NCBI RefSeq assembly: GCF_000024885.1
Contig: NC_013512.1
Location: forward strand, 1-64,000
Source: Sulfurospirillum deleyianum DSM 6946
GTDB lineage: Bacteria > Campylobacterota > Campylobacteria > Campylobacterales > Sulfurospirillaceae
Direction of reading: 5' to 3'
Length of the DNA: 64,000 nt
Shown here: in pieces, positions 49,359-58,972 of the stretch
Numbering within the stretch: the stretch's first letter is position 1
How the letters are laid out: each line of letters opens with the position of its first letter
Position numbers and translations under genes: made by a program
Notes under the pieces: model-generated
Told to the model about the DNA's origin: nothing
Database searches by the model: none
Seen by the model: only the letters and a program-made list of their open reading frames with translations

Positions 49359-51460
49359 GAGGCTTCTCCTTTTTTAAATTGTTCAATCAATTCTTCATCG
49401 CATTTAGGGCAAAATTCGTGCTCACCACTGATGTAGCCATGTTTTTCACAGACTGAAAACACAGGTGTGATCGTAAGGTATGGCATACGATAGTTCGTGA
49501 TGACATTTTTGACTAACTTTTTGCACGCTTCAAATGAGCTAATTCGCTCTTTCATATAAAGATGCAGTACCGTTCCTCCTGTGTAAGAACATTGGAGGTC
49601 ATCTTGTAAATCTAAGGCTTCAAAAGGGTCATCTGTAAAATTAGCAGGTAGTTGTGAAGAGTTGGTATAATAGACATTCTTGCCCGAACCTGCTTGAATA
49701 ATCTCAGGATAACGCTTGTTATCTTCTTTTGCAAAACGATACGTCGTTCCCTCCGCTGGTGTTGCTTCAAGATTATAAAGGTTACCTGTCTCTTCTTGAT
49801 ACGCGACCATTTTATTGCGCATAAATTCTAAGATTTCATGAGCAAATTCCATTCCATATTCATCCGCAATATTATGTTTATCATCGGTAAAATTACGAAT
49901 CATCTCATTGATTCCGTTAACCCCAATGGTTGAAAAATGGCTGTTAAATCCAGGTAGGTAACGTGCGGTGTAAGGATAAAGTCCACGGTTGTACATCTCT
50001 TGTACAAATACACGTTTCTTCTCTAACGTCGACTTTGCTAAATCCATGAGGTATTCAAATTGTTCCATCAATTCTTTTTTATTACCTTTGTATAAATACC
50101 CAAGGCGTGCCATATTGAGTGTCACAACACCAATACTTCCCGTCATTTCAGCACTTCCAAAAAGTCCACCACCACGTTTTAAAAGCTCTCTTAGATCAAG
50201 CTGTAAACGACAACACATGCTTCTAACATGTCCTGGTTTATAGGCTTTTGGATTCTCCACCAATTTCCCCTCGGCATCTCTCACATATTGGCTTCCAATA
50301 AAGTTTTGAAAATAAGAGGAGCCAATTTTTGCAGTGTTTTCAAACAATAAATCGGTATTTTCTCCATCCCAATCAAAATCTTCAGTAATGTTAACCGTAG
50401 GAATTGGGAATGTAAAAGGTTGCCCCGTTTTATCACCCTCGGTCATCACTTCATAGTAAGCTTTGTTGATAAGATTCATCTCTGGTTGAAAGTGTTTGTA
50501 TGTCATTGCTTCAAGTGAATGAATACCTCGTTTTTGTGCTTCTTCTAAAAGCTCCGCATCGTTGATGCCTTTAAAAAGATGGCGTTGACTTGATGTTGGA
50601 ATCTGGTCAGCCAAGTCGTTAGGAACCGTCCAATCAATCGTAATATTGGTAAAAGGACTTTGTCCCCAGCGTGCAGGAACGTTAAGATTATAAATAAAAC
50701 TTCGAATGGCCTTTTTAATCTCTTTGTAGGAGATTTTATCTTTAAAAACGTAAGGTGCTAGGTAGGTATCAAATGAGCTAAACGCTTGAGCTCCCGCCCA
50801 TTCACTTTGTAAAATACCTAAAAAGTTTGCCATCTGACCAAGGGCTTCACGAAAGTGTTGGGGAGGACGACTCTCTACACGACCACGAACGCCATTAAAG
50901 CCTTCATCTAAAAGGACACGCAAACTCCATCCGGCACAATAAGCAGTTAAACAGTCCAAATCGTGAATATGGTAATCCCCATTTCGGTGTGCCAACCCCT
51001 CTTCTTTGGAGTAAATTTTATCGAGCCAGTAGTTAGCGATGACTTTTCCTGCCGTATTGTTCACTAAACCTGCATTGGAGTAGCCTGTGTTTGAGTTAGC
51101 TTTAATTCTCCAGTCGCTTTTACCGATGTACTCTTCAATGGTTTGAGTCGAATTGATATAGGTGGTATCTTCACTGAGTCCATAAATGTGCTCTCGTTGC
51201 ATTTTGTGCGTGTGACGATAGAGAATAAAAGAGCGCATAACATCAAAATATCGAGCTTTATAAAGTTCTTGTTCAATCATATCTTGAAAGTCTTCAACGG
51301 CTGCAACACGTTTCTTTTCGATACGTTTTAGAATCTCTGTGTAGATACTTTCGTCGTACATCACCCCTTCACTTTTGAAAGCTTTTTTAATTGCATCTTC
51401 AATTTTGTAAGGTTGAAATTCTTCTGTTGTGCCATCGCGTTTAAGTACTTTGGTTAGCAT
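49355..51460 (-). CDS. nrdD: Anaerobic ribonucleoside-triphosphate reductase, catalytic part without glycyl radical domain
   Basis: Class III reductase of 701 aa, with an N-terminal ATP-cone (KRDGTTEEFQPYKIEDAI) and a ten-stranded barrel; the loop SVCEKHGYISGEHEFCPKC near the C-terminus is the zinc region. A normal NrdD continues with the glycyl radical loop; here the frame stops after EQFKKGEAS. The missing domain is in the next gene (49194-49358). Codons for KKGE double as the ribosome binding site of that gene. It is expected to act under anoxia with formate or thioredoxin as reductant. Confidence 0.92.
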   Translation of the reverse strand: MLTKVLKRDGTTEEFQPYKIEDAIKKAFKSEGVMYDESIYTEILKRIEKKRVAAVEDFQDMIEQELYKARYFDVMRSFILYRHTHKMQREHIYGLSEDTTYINSTQTIEEYIGKSDWRIKANSNTGYSNAGLVNNTAGKVIANYWLDKIYSKEEGLAHRNGDYHIHDLDCLTAYCAGWSLRVLLDEGFNGVRGRVESRPPQHFREALGQMANFLGILQSEWAGAQAFSSFDTYLAPYVFKDKISYKEIKKAIRSFIYNLNVPARWGQSPFTNITIDWTVPNDLADQIPTSSQRHLFKGINDAELLEEAQKRGIHSLEAMTYKHFQPEMNLINKAYYEVMTEGDKTGQPFTFPIPTVNITEDFDWDGENTDLLFENTAKIGSSYFQNFIGSQYVRDAEGKLVENPKAYKPGHVRSMCCRLQLDLRELLKRGGGLFGSAEMTGSIGVVTLNMARLGYLYKGNKKELMEQFEYLMDLAKSTLEKKRVFVQEMYNRGLYPYTARYLPGFNSHFSTIGVNGINEMIRNFTDDKHNIADEYGMEFAHEILEFMRNKMVAYQEETGNLYNLEATPAEGTTYRFAKEDNKRYPEIIQAGSGKNVYYTNSSQLPANFTDDPFEALDLQDDLQCSYTGGTVLHLYMKERISSFEACKKLVKNVITNYRMPYLTITPVFSVCEKHGYISGEHEFCPKCDEELIEQFKKGEAS

Positions 51461-51582
51461 GATTATCCTAGATTTAAAAGTAAACTTGATTATAGTCAGA
51501 CTAAAATTTAAAGAAACTTAATAATTAAGGTGAAACGAATATGTCACAGCTCTAAAATGGAGCATTTTTTTAAAAATTTATT

Positions 51583-51622
51583 AATTGATTTAACAGCCAT
51601 TTTTTCAATTATTAAATCAATT
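51583..51622. terminator. Inverted repeat AATTGATTTAA...TTAAATCAATT upstream of nrdD
   Basis: Arms of 11 bp (51583-51593 and 51612-51622) enclose 18 nt. The surrounding 208-nt gap (51461-51668) also has GCTC-N7-GAGC followed by seven T (51549-51570) and is otherwise AT-rich. The repeats may end the racemase transcript or bind an anaerobic regulator in front of nrdD; the TTGAT/ATCAA halves recall FNR-type sites, but the spacing is too long. Confidence 0.4.
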
Positions 51623-51668
51623 TTTTCTTATAAAATATAAAAGTATTAAACTAATTTTTATATTTTAT

Positions 51669-52370
51669 TTATTTTTCGCTTAATACGTATTTTAGTGCCT
51701 CTTTTACATGTAAAAGAGTTGTATCAAACAGCGGTAAATGAGAGCTTTCTTGATTGAGTAAAAGACCAATTTCGGTGCATCCTAAAATGACAGAATCAAT
51801 TTCATCGTTTTGACGTTTTAGCGCATGAATAATTTCAATAAAAGAGTCTCTTGAAGCCGTTTCTATTTTACCGATACACAGCTCATCAAAGATAATGCGA
51901 TTGATGGTTTCAATAGCGTTTTTATCTGGGATGATAATCTCAATGGAGTGTTGATTTAAAATGTCTGTATAAAACGTTTCTTGCATGGTAAATTTTGTGC
52001 CCAATAAGATACTTTTTTTCGCACCATTTTCATTTAGCGCATGGGCTGTTGCTTCTGCGATATGCAAAAAAGGGGTTTGAATGAAGGGTGTTACAAGAGG
52101 TAAAATTTTATGCATCGTATTGGTGCAAAGGAGTATTATATCGACACCTGCACGTTCAAGTGAAATAGCAGCTTCTTTAATAATCTGAGCTGTTTCTTCC
52201 CATTTTCCCTCTTTTTGAAACTGAGCAATAGGTGCAAAATCAACTGAGTATAAGACAACTTTAGCGCTATGAAGCCCACCTAAACGCTCTTTTATACCTT
52301 CATTGAGCAGTGTGTAATAACTGAGTGTTGATTCCCAACTCATGCCACCAATGAGTCCGATCGTTTTCAT
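51669..52370 (-). CDS. Aspartate/glutamate racemase family protein (YgeA-like)
   Basis: A 233-aa racemase fold. The start GLIGGMSWESTLSYY and the two active-site loops LLCTNTMHK and LGCTEIGLL match broad-specificity amino-acid racemases such as YgeA. It may supply D-amino acids for cell-wall use; the exact substrate is unknown. A palindrome copy (51703) is read LLHVK near the C-terminus. A further intergenic copy (52379-52390) lies just upstream of the start. Confidence 0.85.
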   Translation of the reverse strand: MKTIGLIGGMSWESTLSYYTLLNEGIKERLGGLHSAKVVLYSVDFAPIAQFQKEGKWEETAQIIKEAAISLERAGVDIILLCTNTMHKILPLVTPFIQTPFLHIAEATAHALNENGAKKSILLGTKFTMQETFYTDILNQHSIEIIIPDKNAIETINRIIFDELCIGKIETASRDSFIEIIHALKRQNDEIDSVILGCTEIGLLLNQESSHLPLFDTTLLHVKEALKYVLSEK

Positions 52371-52378
52371 GTTTGCCC

Positions 52379-52390
52379 TTTACATGTAAA
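52379..52390. repeat. Intergenic copy of TTTACATGTAAA
   Basis: An exact copy between the nrdA terminator (52395-52422) and the racemase start codon, so it is in the leader of the racemase gene. Confidence 0.9.
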
Positions 52391-52394
52391 GAAT

Positions 52395-52422
52395 CACACC
52401 ATACTTTTTAAGGTATGGTGTG
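52395..52422 (-). terminator. Terminator of nrdA
   Basis: CACACCATAC and GTATGGTGTG form a perfect 10-bp stem around eight A/T-rich bases, 10 nt beyond the nrdA stop. Confidence 0.75.
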
Positions 52423-52431
52423 TGTGAATAG

Positions 52432-54798
52432 TTATTGACATCCCTCACATTCAATGCTACGATCAATCGCTTCAAGTTTGTTTTCAGGCGATTGTGAACG
52501 GAGATAATAGGTCGATTTAATACCTAGTTTCCACGCAAGCATGTAAATATCATTGAGGTATTTACCACTGGCTTTATCGAGTGTGATGAAAATATTAAGG
52601 CTCTGTCCTTGATCGATCCATTTTTGACGAATGGCGCCTGCTTTGACTAAAATTCTTTGGTCGAGTTCATACGCAGGTGTGTAAAATGTCCATGTATTTG
52701 GATTGAGATTTGGTGCAACCACAGGAATCATTCCTGAGAGATTTTCTTCAAACCATTTGCGTTTATAAACAGGCTCAATGGTTTGGGTCGTTCCTACTAA
52801 AATGGAGATGGAACTTGTCGGTGCAATCGCCATCAGATAGCCATTACGCATACCATTATTTTTCACTTTTTCTCTTAAACTTTCCCAGTCATACATGTAA
52901 CCAAAAAGCCCGCCCCTATCAACCAGTTTTTTTGCTTCTTCATTGGCTGTGTCAATAGGAAAAATGCCTTTACTCCACTTTGAACCACTAAATTCTGGGT
53001 AAACCCCTTTTTCAATGGCAAGATTTGAGGAGGCTAAAATGGCGTTGTAACTAATTGCTTCCATCACTTCATCAATTTTGCTAAAGTGCTCATAGCTTCC
53101 CCACTCAATCCCTTTTTCAGCGAGCATTTGCGCTTCGCCCATGACGCCTAGACCAACGGCACGGGATTTAAGGTTCGTGTGTTTGACTTTTGCATGAGGA
53201 TAGAAGTTTAAGTCAATGACATTATCGAGCATTCGAATAGCAATCGGAAGGACTCGCTCTATATCTTCTTTGGTGTGAATTTTAGAGAGATTGACACTGG
53301 CAAGATTACACACAGCCGTTTTTCCCTCAATCATCTCTTTTTCAACAATAAAAATATCTTTGCCATCAATACTATCCAATGCCGTTATTTTTTTAGCCTC
53401 TTTGGTAATGCCACTGTCTACTTTGACCAAGTCTCTCTCTTCATAGGTGATGAATGTTTGATCGTTAAAAACAATTTTGATTTTGTAGTGATTAGGCTGT
53501 GTATTTTGAAAAATTTCGGTACACAAGTTAGAACTTCGAATAATGCCTGCATGGTCGTTTGGATTGACTTTATTGGCACTGTCTTTAAAGCACAAGAAAG
53601 GACTTCCACTCTCAAAATAGCTGGTTAATATCTTTTTCCACAACTCTTTAGCAAGAATATACTCTTTTGTTACGCTCTCATCATGCTCGTAGGCACTATA
53701 ACGTCGCTCAAACTCTTCACCATAGACTTCACATAAATCAGGCGTTTGGGCTGGGTCAAAAAGTGTCCACATAGCATTACTCTCTACACGCTTCATAAAG
53801 AGATCATTAATCCAAAGCGCTGGGAAAAGCTCATGGGCTCTACGTCTCTCTTCTCCTGAATTTTTCTTCAAGTCCAAAAAGTCAGAGATGTCCATATGCC
53901 ATGGCTCTAAATAAACAGCGATAGCCCCTTTGCGTGTGCCTAGTTGATCAACCGCAACGGCAATGTCATTGGTGATTTTAAGAAACGGTATAACGCCACC
54001 TGCGGCATTTTTATGCCCATCTATCATACCACCCATGGAACGAACTAAATTCCAATCCCAACCAATGCCTCCACCAAATTTACTTAAAAGTGACATCTCT
54101 TTATAGGAGTCAAAAATTCCTTCGATGTTATCGGGCGTACTTCCAATGTAGCAAGAGCTTAATTGATGACGTGTTGTCCTTGCATTAGAAAGTGTAGGTG
54201 TAGCTAGCATCACTTCAAATTTACTGATGACATCGTAAAATTTCTTTGCCCAATCTTGTGAGTTGAGTTCATTTTGTGCCAAGAACATCGAAATCGCCAT
54301 AAACATATGTTGTGGCAACTCAATAGGCTTTCCCTCTTTGTTTTTAATCAAATAACGGTCATGAAGGGTTTTAATGCCAAGATAGTTAAATTGAAGGTCA
54401 CGTTCAGGTTGAATGTAGGCTTCCAAATCTGCAAGGTCATACTTTTCTTTTAATCCTAAGGCAATGCGTCCCTCTTTTTCACATCGCTCAAAATACTCTT
54501 TAAAACTGCCATAACCTGTAAAGCCACTTACTTTATGGTAAAGGTCGTATAAAAAGAGTCGTGCGGCAACAAAGGTCCAGTTGGGTCGGTCAATGTCGAT
54601 TTTATCAACCGCTGTTTTAATCAGCGTTTTTTGAATCTCTTCGGTAGTGATTTTATCGCGAAATTGAATTTTCGCATCAACTTCGAGTTCACTCTGAGAG
54701 ACATTATCCAGCCCTTTAATGGCGGAGCTGGTATATTTTTGAATTTTTGAGATATCAAGTGGTTCTATGCGACCATTACGCTTTTGTACGGTAAGCAT
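52432..54798 (-). CDS. nrdA: Class Ia ribonucleotide reductase alpha subunit
   Basis: Large catalytic subunit of the aerobic reductase, 788 aa. The N-terminal ATP-cone starts VQKRNGRIEPLDISKIQ. Active-site segments include LSSCYIGSTPDN, NLCTEI and ASVNLSKI. The C-terminus ends CEGCQ, the redox-active cysteine pair. Its start overlaps the purB stop by 1 nt, so purB-nrdA is one transcript joining purine and deoxynucleotide synthesis. Confidence 0.96.
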   Translation of the reverse strand: MLTVQKRNGRIEPLDISKIQKYTSSAIKGLDNVSQSELEVDAKIQFRDKITTEEIQKTLIKTAVDKIDIDRPNWTFVAARLFLYDLYHKVSGFTGYGSFKEYFERCEKEGRIALGLKEKYDLADLEAYIQPERDLQFNYLGIKTLHDRYLIKNKEGKPIELPQHMFMAISMFLAQNELNSQDWAKKFYDVISKFEVMLATPTLSNARTTRHQLSSCYIGSTPDNIEGIFDSYKEMSLLSKFGGGIGWDWNLVRSMGGMIDGHKNAAGGVIPFLKITNDIAVAVDQLGTRKGAIAVYLEPWHMDISDFLDLKKNSGEERRRAHELFPALWINDLFMKRVESNAMWTLFDPAQTPDLCEVYGEEFERRYSAYEHDESVTKEYILAKELWKKILTSYFESGSPFLCFKDSANKVNPNDHAGIIRSSNLCTEIFQNTQPNHYKIKIVFNDQTFITYEERDLVKVDSGITKEAKKITALDSIDGKDIFIVEKEMIEGKTAVCNLASVNLSKIHTKEDIERVLPIAIRMLDNVIDLNFYPHAKVKHTNLKSRAVGLGVMGEAQMLAEKGIEWGSYEHFSKIDEVMEAISYNAILASSNLAIEKGVYPEFSGSKWSKGIFPIDTANEEAKKLVDRGGLFGYMYDWESLREKVKNNGMRNGYLMAIAPTSSISILVGTTQTIEPVYKRKWFEENLSGMIPVVAPNLNPNTWTFYTPAYELDQRILVKAGAIRQKWIDQGQSLNIFITLDKASGKYLNDIYMLAWKLGIKSTYYLRSQSPENKLEAIDRSIECEGCQ

Positions 54799-56126
54799 TA
54801 TAGAAAGACCCTTCCAAATATTTTATCAATATTTTTAGTGTAATACATATAGTCAAAACACTCTCTAATTTCTTCTTCGCTAAGTTTGGCTCTTAAGTCC
54901 TCATCGCTTAAAAGGTTTTGAAGGTATAAGCTCTCTTTGTTTTCATTGAGGGCTGGTTTGCCTTGCTGTAAATCTGCCCAGACTTTCATGGCATTGCGTT
55001 GAACGATTTTATAAGCATCTTCACGAGAAACACCTTTAAGAGGAAGTTCAAGTAAAATGCGTTGAGAAAAGACAAGTCCACCTGTAAGGTTAAGATTTTT
55101 CATCATATTTTCTGGGTAGACCACAAGTTTTGAGATAACGCTGTTGAGTCTGTGTAACATGAAATCGGTGGTAATAAATCCATCGGGTAAGATAAAACGT
55201 TCAACAGAACTATGGCTGATGTCTCTCTCATGCCACAATGCCACATTCTCCATTGCTGGGATGGCGTAAGAGCGAATCATACGGCAGAGTCCTGTTATGT
55301 TTTCACTGAGGACGGGATTGCGTTTGTGAGGCATTGCAGAGCTTCCTTTTTGACCTTGCTCAAAAAACTCTTCGCACTCATACACTTCGGTGCGTTGGTA
55401 GTGACGAACGGCTACGGCAATCTTTTCACAACTTGAGGCCAAAAGCGCTAACGCATTCATCAAAGCAGCGTAGCGGTCTCGTTGAATGACTTGATTGGAA
55501 ACGGGGGCTGGTTTGAGACCTAACTCTTCACAGACCAACTCTTCTAGTTCAATCGGAGAGTGTGCCATATTGCCCATGGCGCCACTGATTTGTCCTACGG
55601 AGATAACATCCATGACATTTTCAAGATTGGTCAAACTTCGTTTAATCTCTTCATACCAAATAGCAAGCACCAAACCAAAGGTAATAGGCTCTCCATGAAT
55701 ACCGTGGCTTCGTCCAACCATTAAGGTCATTTTGTGTTCCATGGCTCTTTTTTTCAAAGATTCCATAAGTATTTTGACATCATCAATGATTACATGTAAA
55801 GAGTCACGCATTTGAAGTGCAACGGCAGTATCAATACAATCTGAACTAGTCATACCATAGTGTACCCATCTGCTCTCTTCACCTAGACTATCCGCCACAC
55901 TGGTTAAAAAAGCAATCACATCGTGACGAGTAACTTTTTCAATCTCATCAATACGTGCAATATCAAATTTTGCATTATTTACAATTTTTTCGCAATCGCT
56001 ATCAGGAATCAATCCTAATTTATTCCATGCTTTCGTGGCGGCTTTCTCAACTTTGAGCCATGCATCGTATTTTGCCTCAATCGTCCAGTGCTTTTTCATC
56101 TCTTCTCTAGCGTAACGCTCTACCAT
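54798..56126 (-). CDS. purB: Adenylosuccinate lyase
   Basis: Cleaves SAICAR and adenylosuccinate in purine synthesis, 442 aa. The superfamily signature GSSAMPHKRNPVLSENI holds the catalytic serine loop, and MTSSDCIDTA and GRSHGIHGEPITFG are conserved. It is upstream of nrdA and translationally coupled to it. A near palindrome copy (ATTACATGTAAA) lies at 55789. Confidence 0.96.
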   Translation of the reverse strand: MVERYAREEMKKHWTIEAKYDAWLKVEKAATKAWNKLGLIPDSDCEKIVNNAKFDIARIDEIEKVTRHDVIAFLTSVADSLGEESRWVHYGMTSSDCIDTAVALQMRDSLHVIIDDVKILMESLKKRAMEHKMTLMVGRSHGIHGEPITFGLVLAIWYEEIKRSLTNLENVMDVISVGQISGAMGNMAHSPIELEELVCEELGLKPAPVSNQVIQRDRYAALMNALALLASSCEKIAVAVRHYQRTEVYECEEFFEQGQKGSSAMPHKRNPVLSENITGLCRMIRSYAIPAMENVALWHERDISHSSVERFILPDGFITTDFMLHRLNSVISKLVVYPENMMKNLNLTGGLVFSQRILLELPLKGVSREDAYKIVQRNAMKVWADLQQGKPALNENKESLYLQNLLSDEDLRAKLSEEEIRECFDYMYYTKNIDKIFGRVFL

Positions 56127-56243
56127 AGTTTTTCCTTATCTGTTTGTGATTTTTCTGTGATAAAATACTGAGAGTTTATCCATAAAATCGTGTTTTATGC
56201 GATGGTAAATTTTAACAATTTCGGACTAAAAAAGGGTTGAATT

Positions 56244-57152
56244 TTGGCATATATTTTGAAAAACTTTTTTCTTGAAAAACCCACTCCTGCTTTTCGATTT
56301 CTTATGGATACATTTGGTATCAGTATGAAAGAAGCGCAAAAAATTATTGATAAGCGACGGGTCTTTGTTGAAGATGAACAGCTCATGCGCAAATCAACTT
56401 TGATTTCTGGAAAGATTGGTGTGGTTGTGTTTGAGGGAGATTCTAAAGGGTTGCGTCCTATTTTTGAAACAGAAGATTTTGCGGTGTTTGATAAACCTAG
56501 TGGCGTGATGATCCATCCAAGAAAGCGAAGCGATGGTTACACGCTTAATGATGAGATTAAATCGCTTTATGGTAAAGATGCCAATGCGGCGCATCGCATT
56601 GATAAAAGTACAAGTGGGTTGGTTTTGGTGGGAAAACATAAGCAATCAGAAATTGCGCTTAAAGAGATTTTTGCAACACGTAAAGTTCAAAAGAGTTATA
56701 TCGCATTGGTGAAAGGGCATCTGAAAGAGGAACTTTTGATTGATGAAAAATTGAAGCGTGATGTGGAAACGAGTCAAATTCGTCTGAAAGTTCATGTGGA
56801 TGAGAGAGGCAAACCGTCTCAAACCAAAGTGATTCCCCTGCACTATTTTGAAGATAAAGATGCGACACTGGTACAAGCTTTTCCCTATACCGGAAGACAA
56901 CACCAAATTCGTGTTCATTTGTTCCACGTGAAACATCCCATTGTGGGTGATATGATTTATGGGGTAGAAGAAGAAGATGCTGAGCGTTATTTGGATGGAA
57001 GCATGAGTGCAGAAGAACAGTATGAAAAGACATTGAGTTCACGGCTTCTTTTACATGCTTATTCGCTCTCGTTTAATTTTAAAGGAGTTGATTATACGAT
57101 AGAGTCAACCATAGATGTTAAAAATGAATTTTATGCATTAATGAAAGATTGA
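56244..57152 (+). CDS. RluA-family pseudouridine synthase
   Basis: Modifies uridines of ribosomal or transfer RNA, 302 aa. An S4-like N-terminal part (MKEAQKIIDKRRVFVED) precedes the catalytic segment AAHRIDKSTSGLVLVGK with the catalytic aspartate; the C-terminal FPYTGRQHQIRVHLFH is the second signature. It starts with TTG at 56244 (or TTG 12 nt downstream). Whether it is RluC- or RluD-like cannot be decided from sequence alone. Confidence 0.87.
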   Translation: MAYILKNFFLEKPTPAFRFLMDTFGISMKEAQKIIDKRRVFVEDEQLMRKSTLISGKIGVVVFEGDSKGLRPIFETEDFAVFDKPSGVMIHPRKRSDGYTLNDEIKSLYGKDANAAHRIDKSTSGLVLVGKHKQSEIALKEIFATRKVQKSYIALVKGHLKEELLIDEKLKRDVETSQIRLKVHVDERGKPSQTKVIPLHYFEDKDATLVQAFPYTGRQHQIRVHLFHVKHPIVGDMIYGVEEEDAERYLDGSMSAEEQYEKTLSSRLLLHAYSLSFNFKGVDYTIESTIDVKNEFYALMKD

Positions 57153-57153
57153 A

Positions 57154-57768
57154 ATGAAAAAAGTTTTTTTTAATGAAGAGCGTGTCACTCCTACTAAAAT
57201 AGTCTGTGTGGGACGTAATTATGTGGAGCATATTTATGAGCTAAAAAATGAAATGCCTACTTCAATGGTTTTATTTATAAAACCTAATTCTGCACTGAGT
57301 TTGGAACTGCTAACACTTCCACAAACACCTTTACATTATGAAGGAGAAATCTGCTTTATGATACGTCATGGTGTGATTGCAGGGGTAGGTTTTGGATTGG
57401 ATTTAACTAACCGAGCTTTGCAAAGTGAGTTAAAAGTAAAAGGGCTTCCGTGGGAGCGTTCTAAAGCATTTGATGGTGCCGCTGTTATGAGTTCGTTTGT
57501 AGGTATAGAAACTTCTGATATTGCAAAACTCTCTATGCAACTCTGGTTAAATGGTGTGTTAGTTCAAGAAGGTGGTGTTGATGTGATGATCTATAAACCA
57601 GCGCAGATTCTTGATGAGATTGCGACCTTTTTAACGTTGATGGATAATGATATTATTATGTCTGGTACACCTAAAGGCGTTGGAAGTTATGAGCGTGGTG
57701 ATAGATTTGTGGGGAAGATTTTTCGAGCTTCTGAAGAGATTATTTCACACGAATGGATAGCGCATTAA
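57154..57768 (+). CDS. Fumarylacetoacetate hydrolase family protein
   Basis: A 204-aa cytosolic enzyme of the FAH fold (YcgM-like). Metal-binding acids are seen in HYEGEICFMI, and KAFDGAAVMSSF and GTPKGVG are conserved. Such short members hydrolyse or decarboxylate small oxo-acids (acylpyruvase or oxaloacetate decarboxylase); the substrate here is unknown. It starts 1 nt after the pseudouridine synthase stop. Confidence 0.85.
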   Translation: MKKVFFNEERVTPTKIVCVGRNYVEHIYELKNEMPTSMVLFIKPNSALSLELLTLPQTPLHYEGEICFMIRHGVIAGVGFGLDLTNRALQSELKVKGLPWERSKAFDGAAVMSSFVGIETSDIAKLSMQLWLNGVLVQEGGVDVMIYKPAQILDEIATFLTLMDNDIIMSGTPKGVGSYERGDRFVGKIFRASEEIISHEWIAH

Positions 57769-57770
57769 TC

Positions 57771-57800
57771 TTTACATGTAAAAGAGATTTTACATGTAAA
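57771..57800. terminator. Bidirectional terminator formed by two palindrome copies
   Basis: Exact TTTACATGTAAA copies at 57771-57782 and 57789-57800 are separated by AGAGAT. Because each is self-complementary, the pair forms CTTTACATGTAAA against TTTACATGTAAAG with a short loop. It lies exactly between convergent genes, as paired uptake sequences do in other bacteria. Confidence 0.75.
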
Positions 57801-57804
57801 GATG

Positions 57805-57903
57805 CTAGTTTTCTTTTGTAAAAAGGACTTTGATAAGTCCCCCTACTCCAATAATAACAACAATGATTAAAAAACCAATTTGCGACCAATCAAGCAAGGT
57901 CAT
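57805..57903 (-). CDS. 32-aa single-span membrane peptide
   Basis: The gene encodes [20 protein letters not shown] and a short tail ending KVLFTKEN: one transmembrane helix with a Lys/Glu end. AAGGA lies 9 nt before the ATG, and the start overlaps the rlmN 3' end by 14 nt, so it is translated from the rlmN mRNA. No family is recognised; small membrane regulators of this kind are common. Confidence 0.6.
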   Translation of the reverse strand: MTLLDWSQIGFLIIVVIIGVGGLIKVLFTKEN

Positions 57904-58966
57904 TTTTTTGTTCCTTATCTTTGAGCTGACCACACGCTGCGCTAATGTCCAAACCTTTTGACTGGCGAATGGTACAAAGCACACCATGATCCACAAGATA
58001 CTGCTGAAACGCTATCATATCTTTGGTACTAGGGCGATCAAAATCACTTCCTGCATGAGGATTAAAATAGATAAGATTGACTTTGGCTTTTATGCCATGT
58101 AGAAGTTTTACTAGCTTTTTAGCGCTCTTTTGGTCGTCATTGACCCCCTTCATCACCAAGTACTCAAACATAACCCGTTTACGAGCGTCTATGGGGAATC
58201 CTCGAACGGCATTCATAATAGATTCAATATTGTAGGCTTTGTTAATAGGCATTAATTTTTGTCGTAAGTCATCATCCACGGCATGAAGTGAAATAGCAAG
58301 CAAAATACCTAAGTCCATTTTGCCTAGCTTTTCAATTTGTGAGCTTAACCCACTTGTAGAAATCGTTTGTCTGCGAGGAGAGATGGAGAGTCCATCAAGA
58401 TCGCTAAAAATACGAACAGCTTTACTCACGTTAGTTAAATTATCCAGTGGTTCTCCCATGCCCATATAAACGATATTCACACGTCTATTTTCGGCAATAG
58501 CGTTATCTCTTTTGATCATTAAAACTTGTGTGGTTATCTCTCCCGCTGTCAGGTTTCGTTTAAAACCACTTTTGCCTGTTAAACAAAAAGCACACCCTAT
58601 TTTACATCCCACTTGTGAAGAGATGCAAATCGTATAGCGTGCATGATGAACTAATTTTCCTTCTTCATCCACCTGTTCTTGCTTCATAGGCAGTAAGACG
58701 GCTTCAACGGTTTGATTATCTTTGAGTGCAAAAAGATATTTTTTACTGCCATCGCAACTCTCTTCAATCGTTACTATACGTAAAGGATCAAGATAATATG
58801 TTTCATTGAGTTGCTCTTTAAGTTCTTTGGGTAAATTTTTCATCTCATCAAAGGATGTGACATATTTTTGATAGAGCCATTGATAAATTTGTTTGGCTCT
58901 AAAAGCAGGTTTAATAACTTCAGATAACTCTTCTTTTGATAAGTCAAATATATTTTCTTTTTCCAT
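57890..58966 (-). CDS. rlmN: 23S rRNA/tRNA adenine-C2 methyltransferase RlmN
   Basis: Dual-specificity radical SAM methyltransferase (A2503 of 23S rRNA and A37 of some tRNAs), 358 aa. The cluster motif is [19 protein letters not shown]; the mechanistic cysteines are expected in this region's partner segments, including [11 protein letters not shown] at the C-terminus. MGMGEPLDN is the conserved SAM-binding motif. It is part of the minus-strand run hisF, phosphorylase, rlmN, small peptide. Confidence 0.95.
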   Translation of the reverse strand: MEKENIFDLSKEELSEVIKPAFRAKQIYQWLYQKYVTSFDEMKNLPKELKEQLNETYYLDPLRIVTIEESCDGSKKYLFALKDNQTVEAVLLPMKQEQVDEEGKLVHHARYTICISSQVGCKIGCAFCLTGKSGFKRNLTAGEITTQVLMIKRDNAIAENRRVNIVYMGMGEPLDNLTNVSKAVRIFSDLDGLSISPRRQTISTSGLSSQIEKLGKMDLGILLAISLHAVDDDLRQKLMPINKAYNIESIMNAVRGFPIDARKRVMFEYLVMKGVNDDQKSAKKLVKLLHGIKAKVNLIYFNPHAGSDFDRPSTKDMIAFQQYLVDHGVLCTIRQSKGLDISAACGQLKDKEQKNDLA

Positions 58967-58972
58967 AATACC

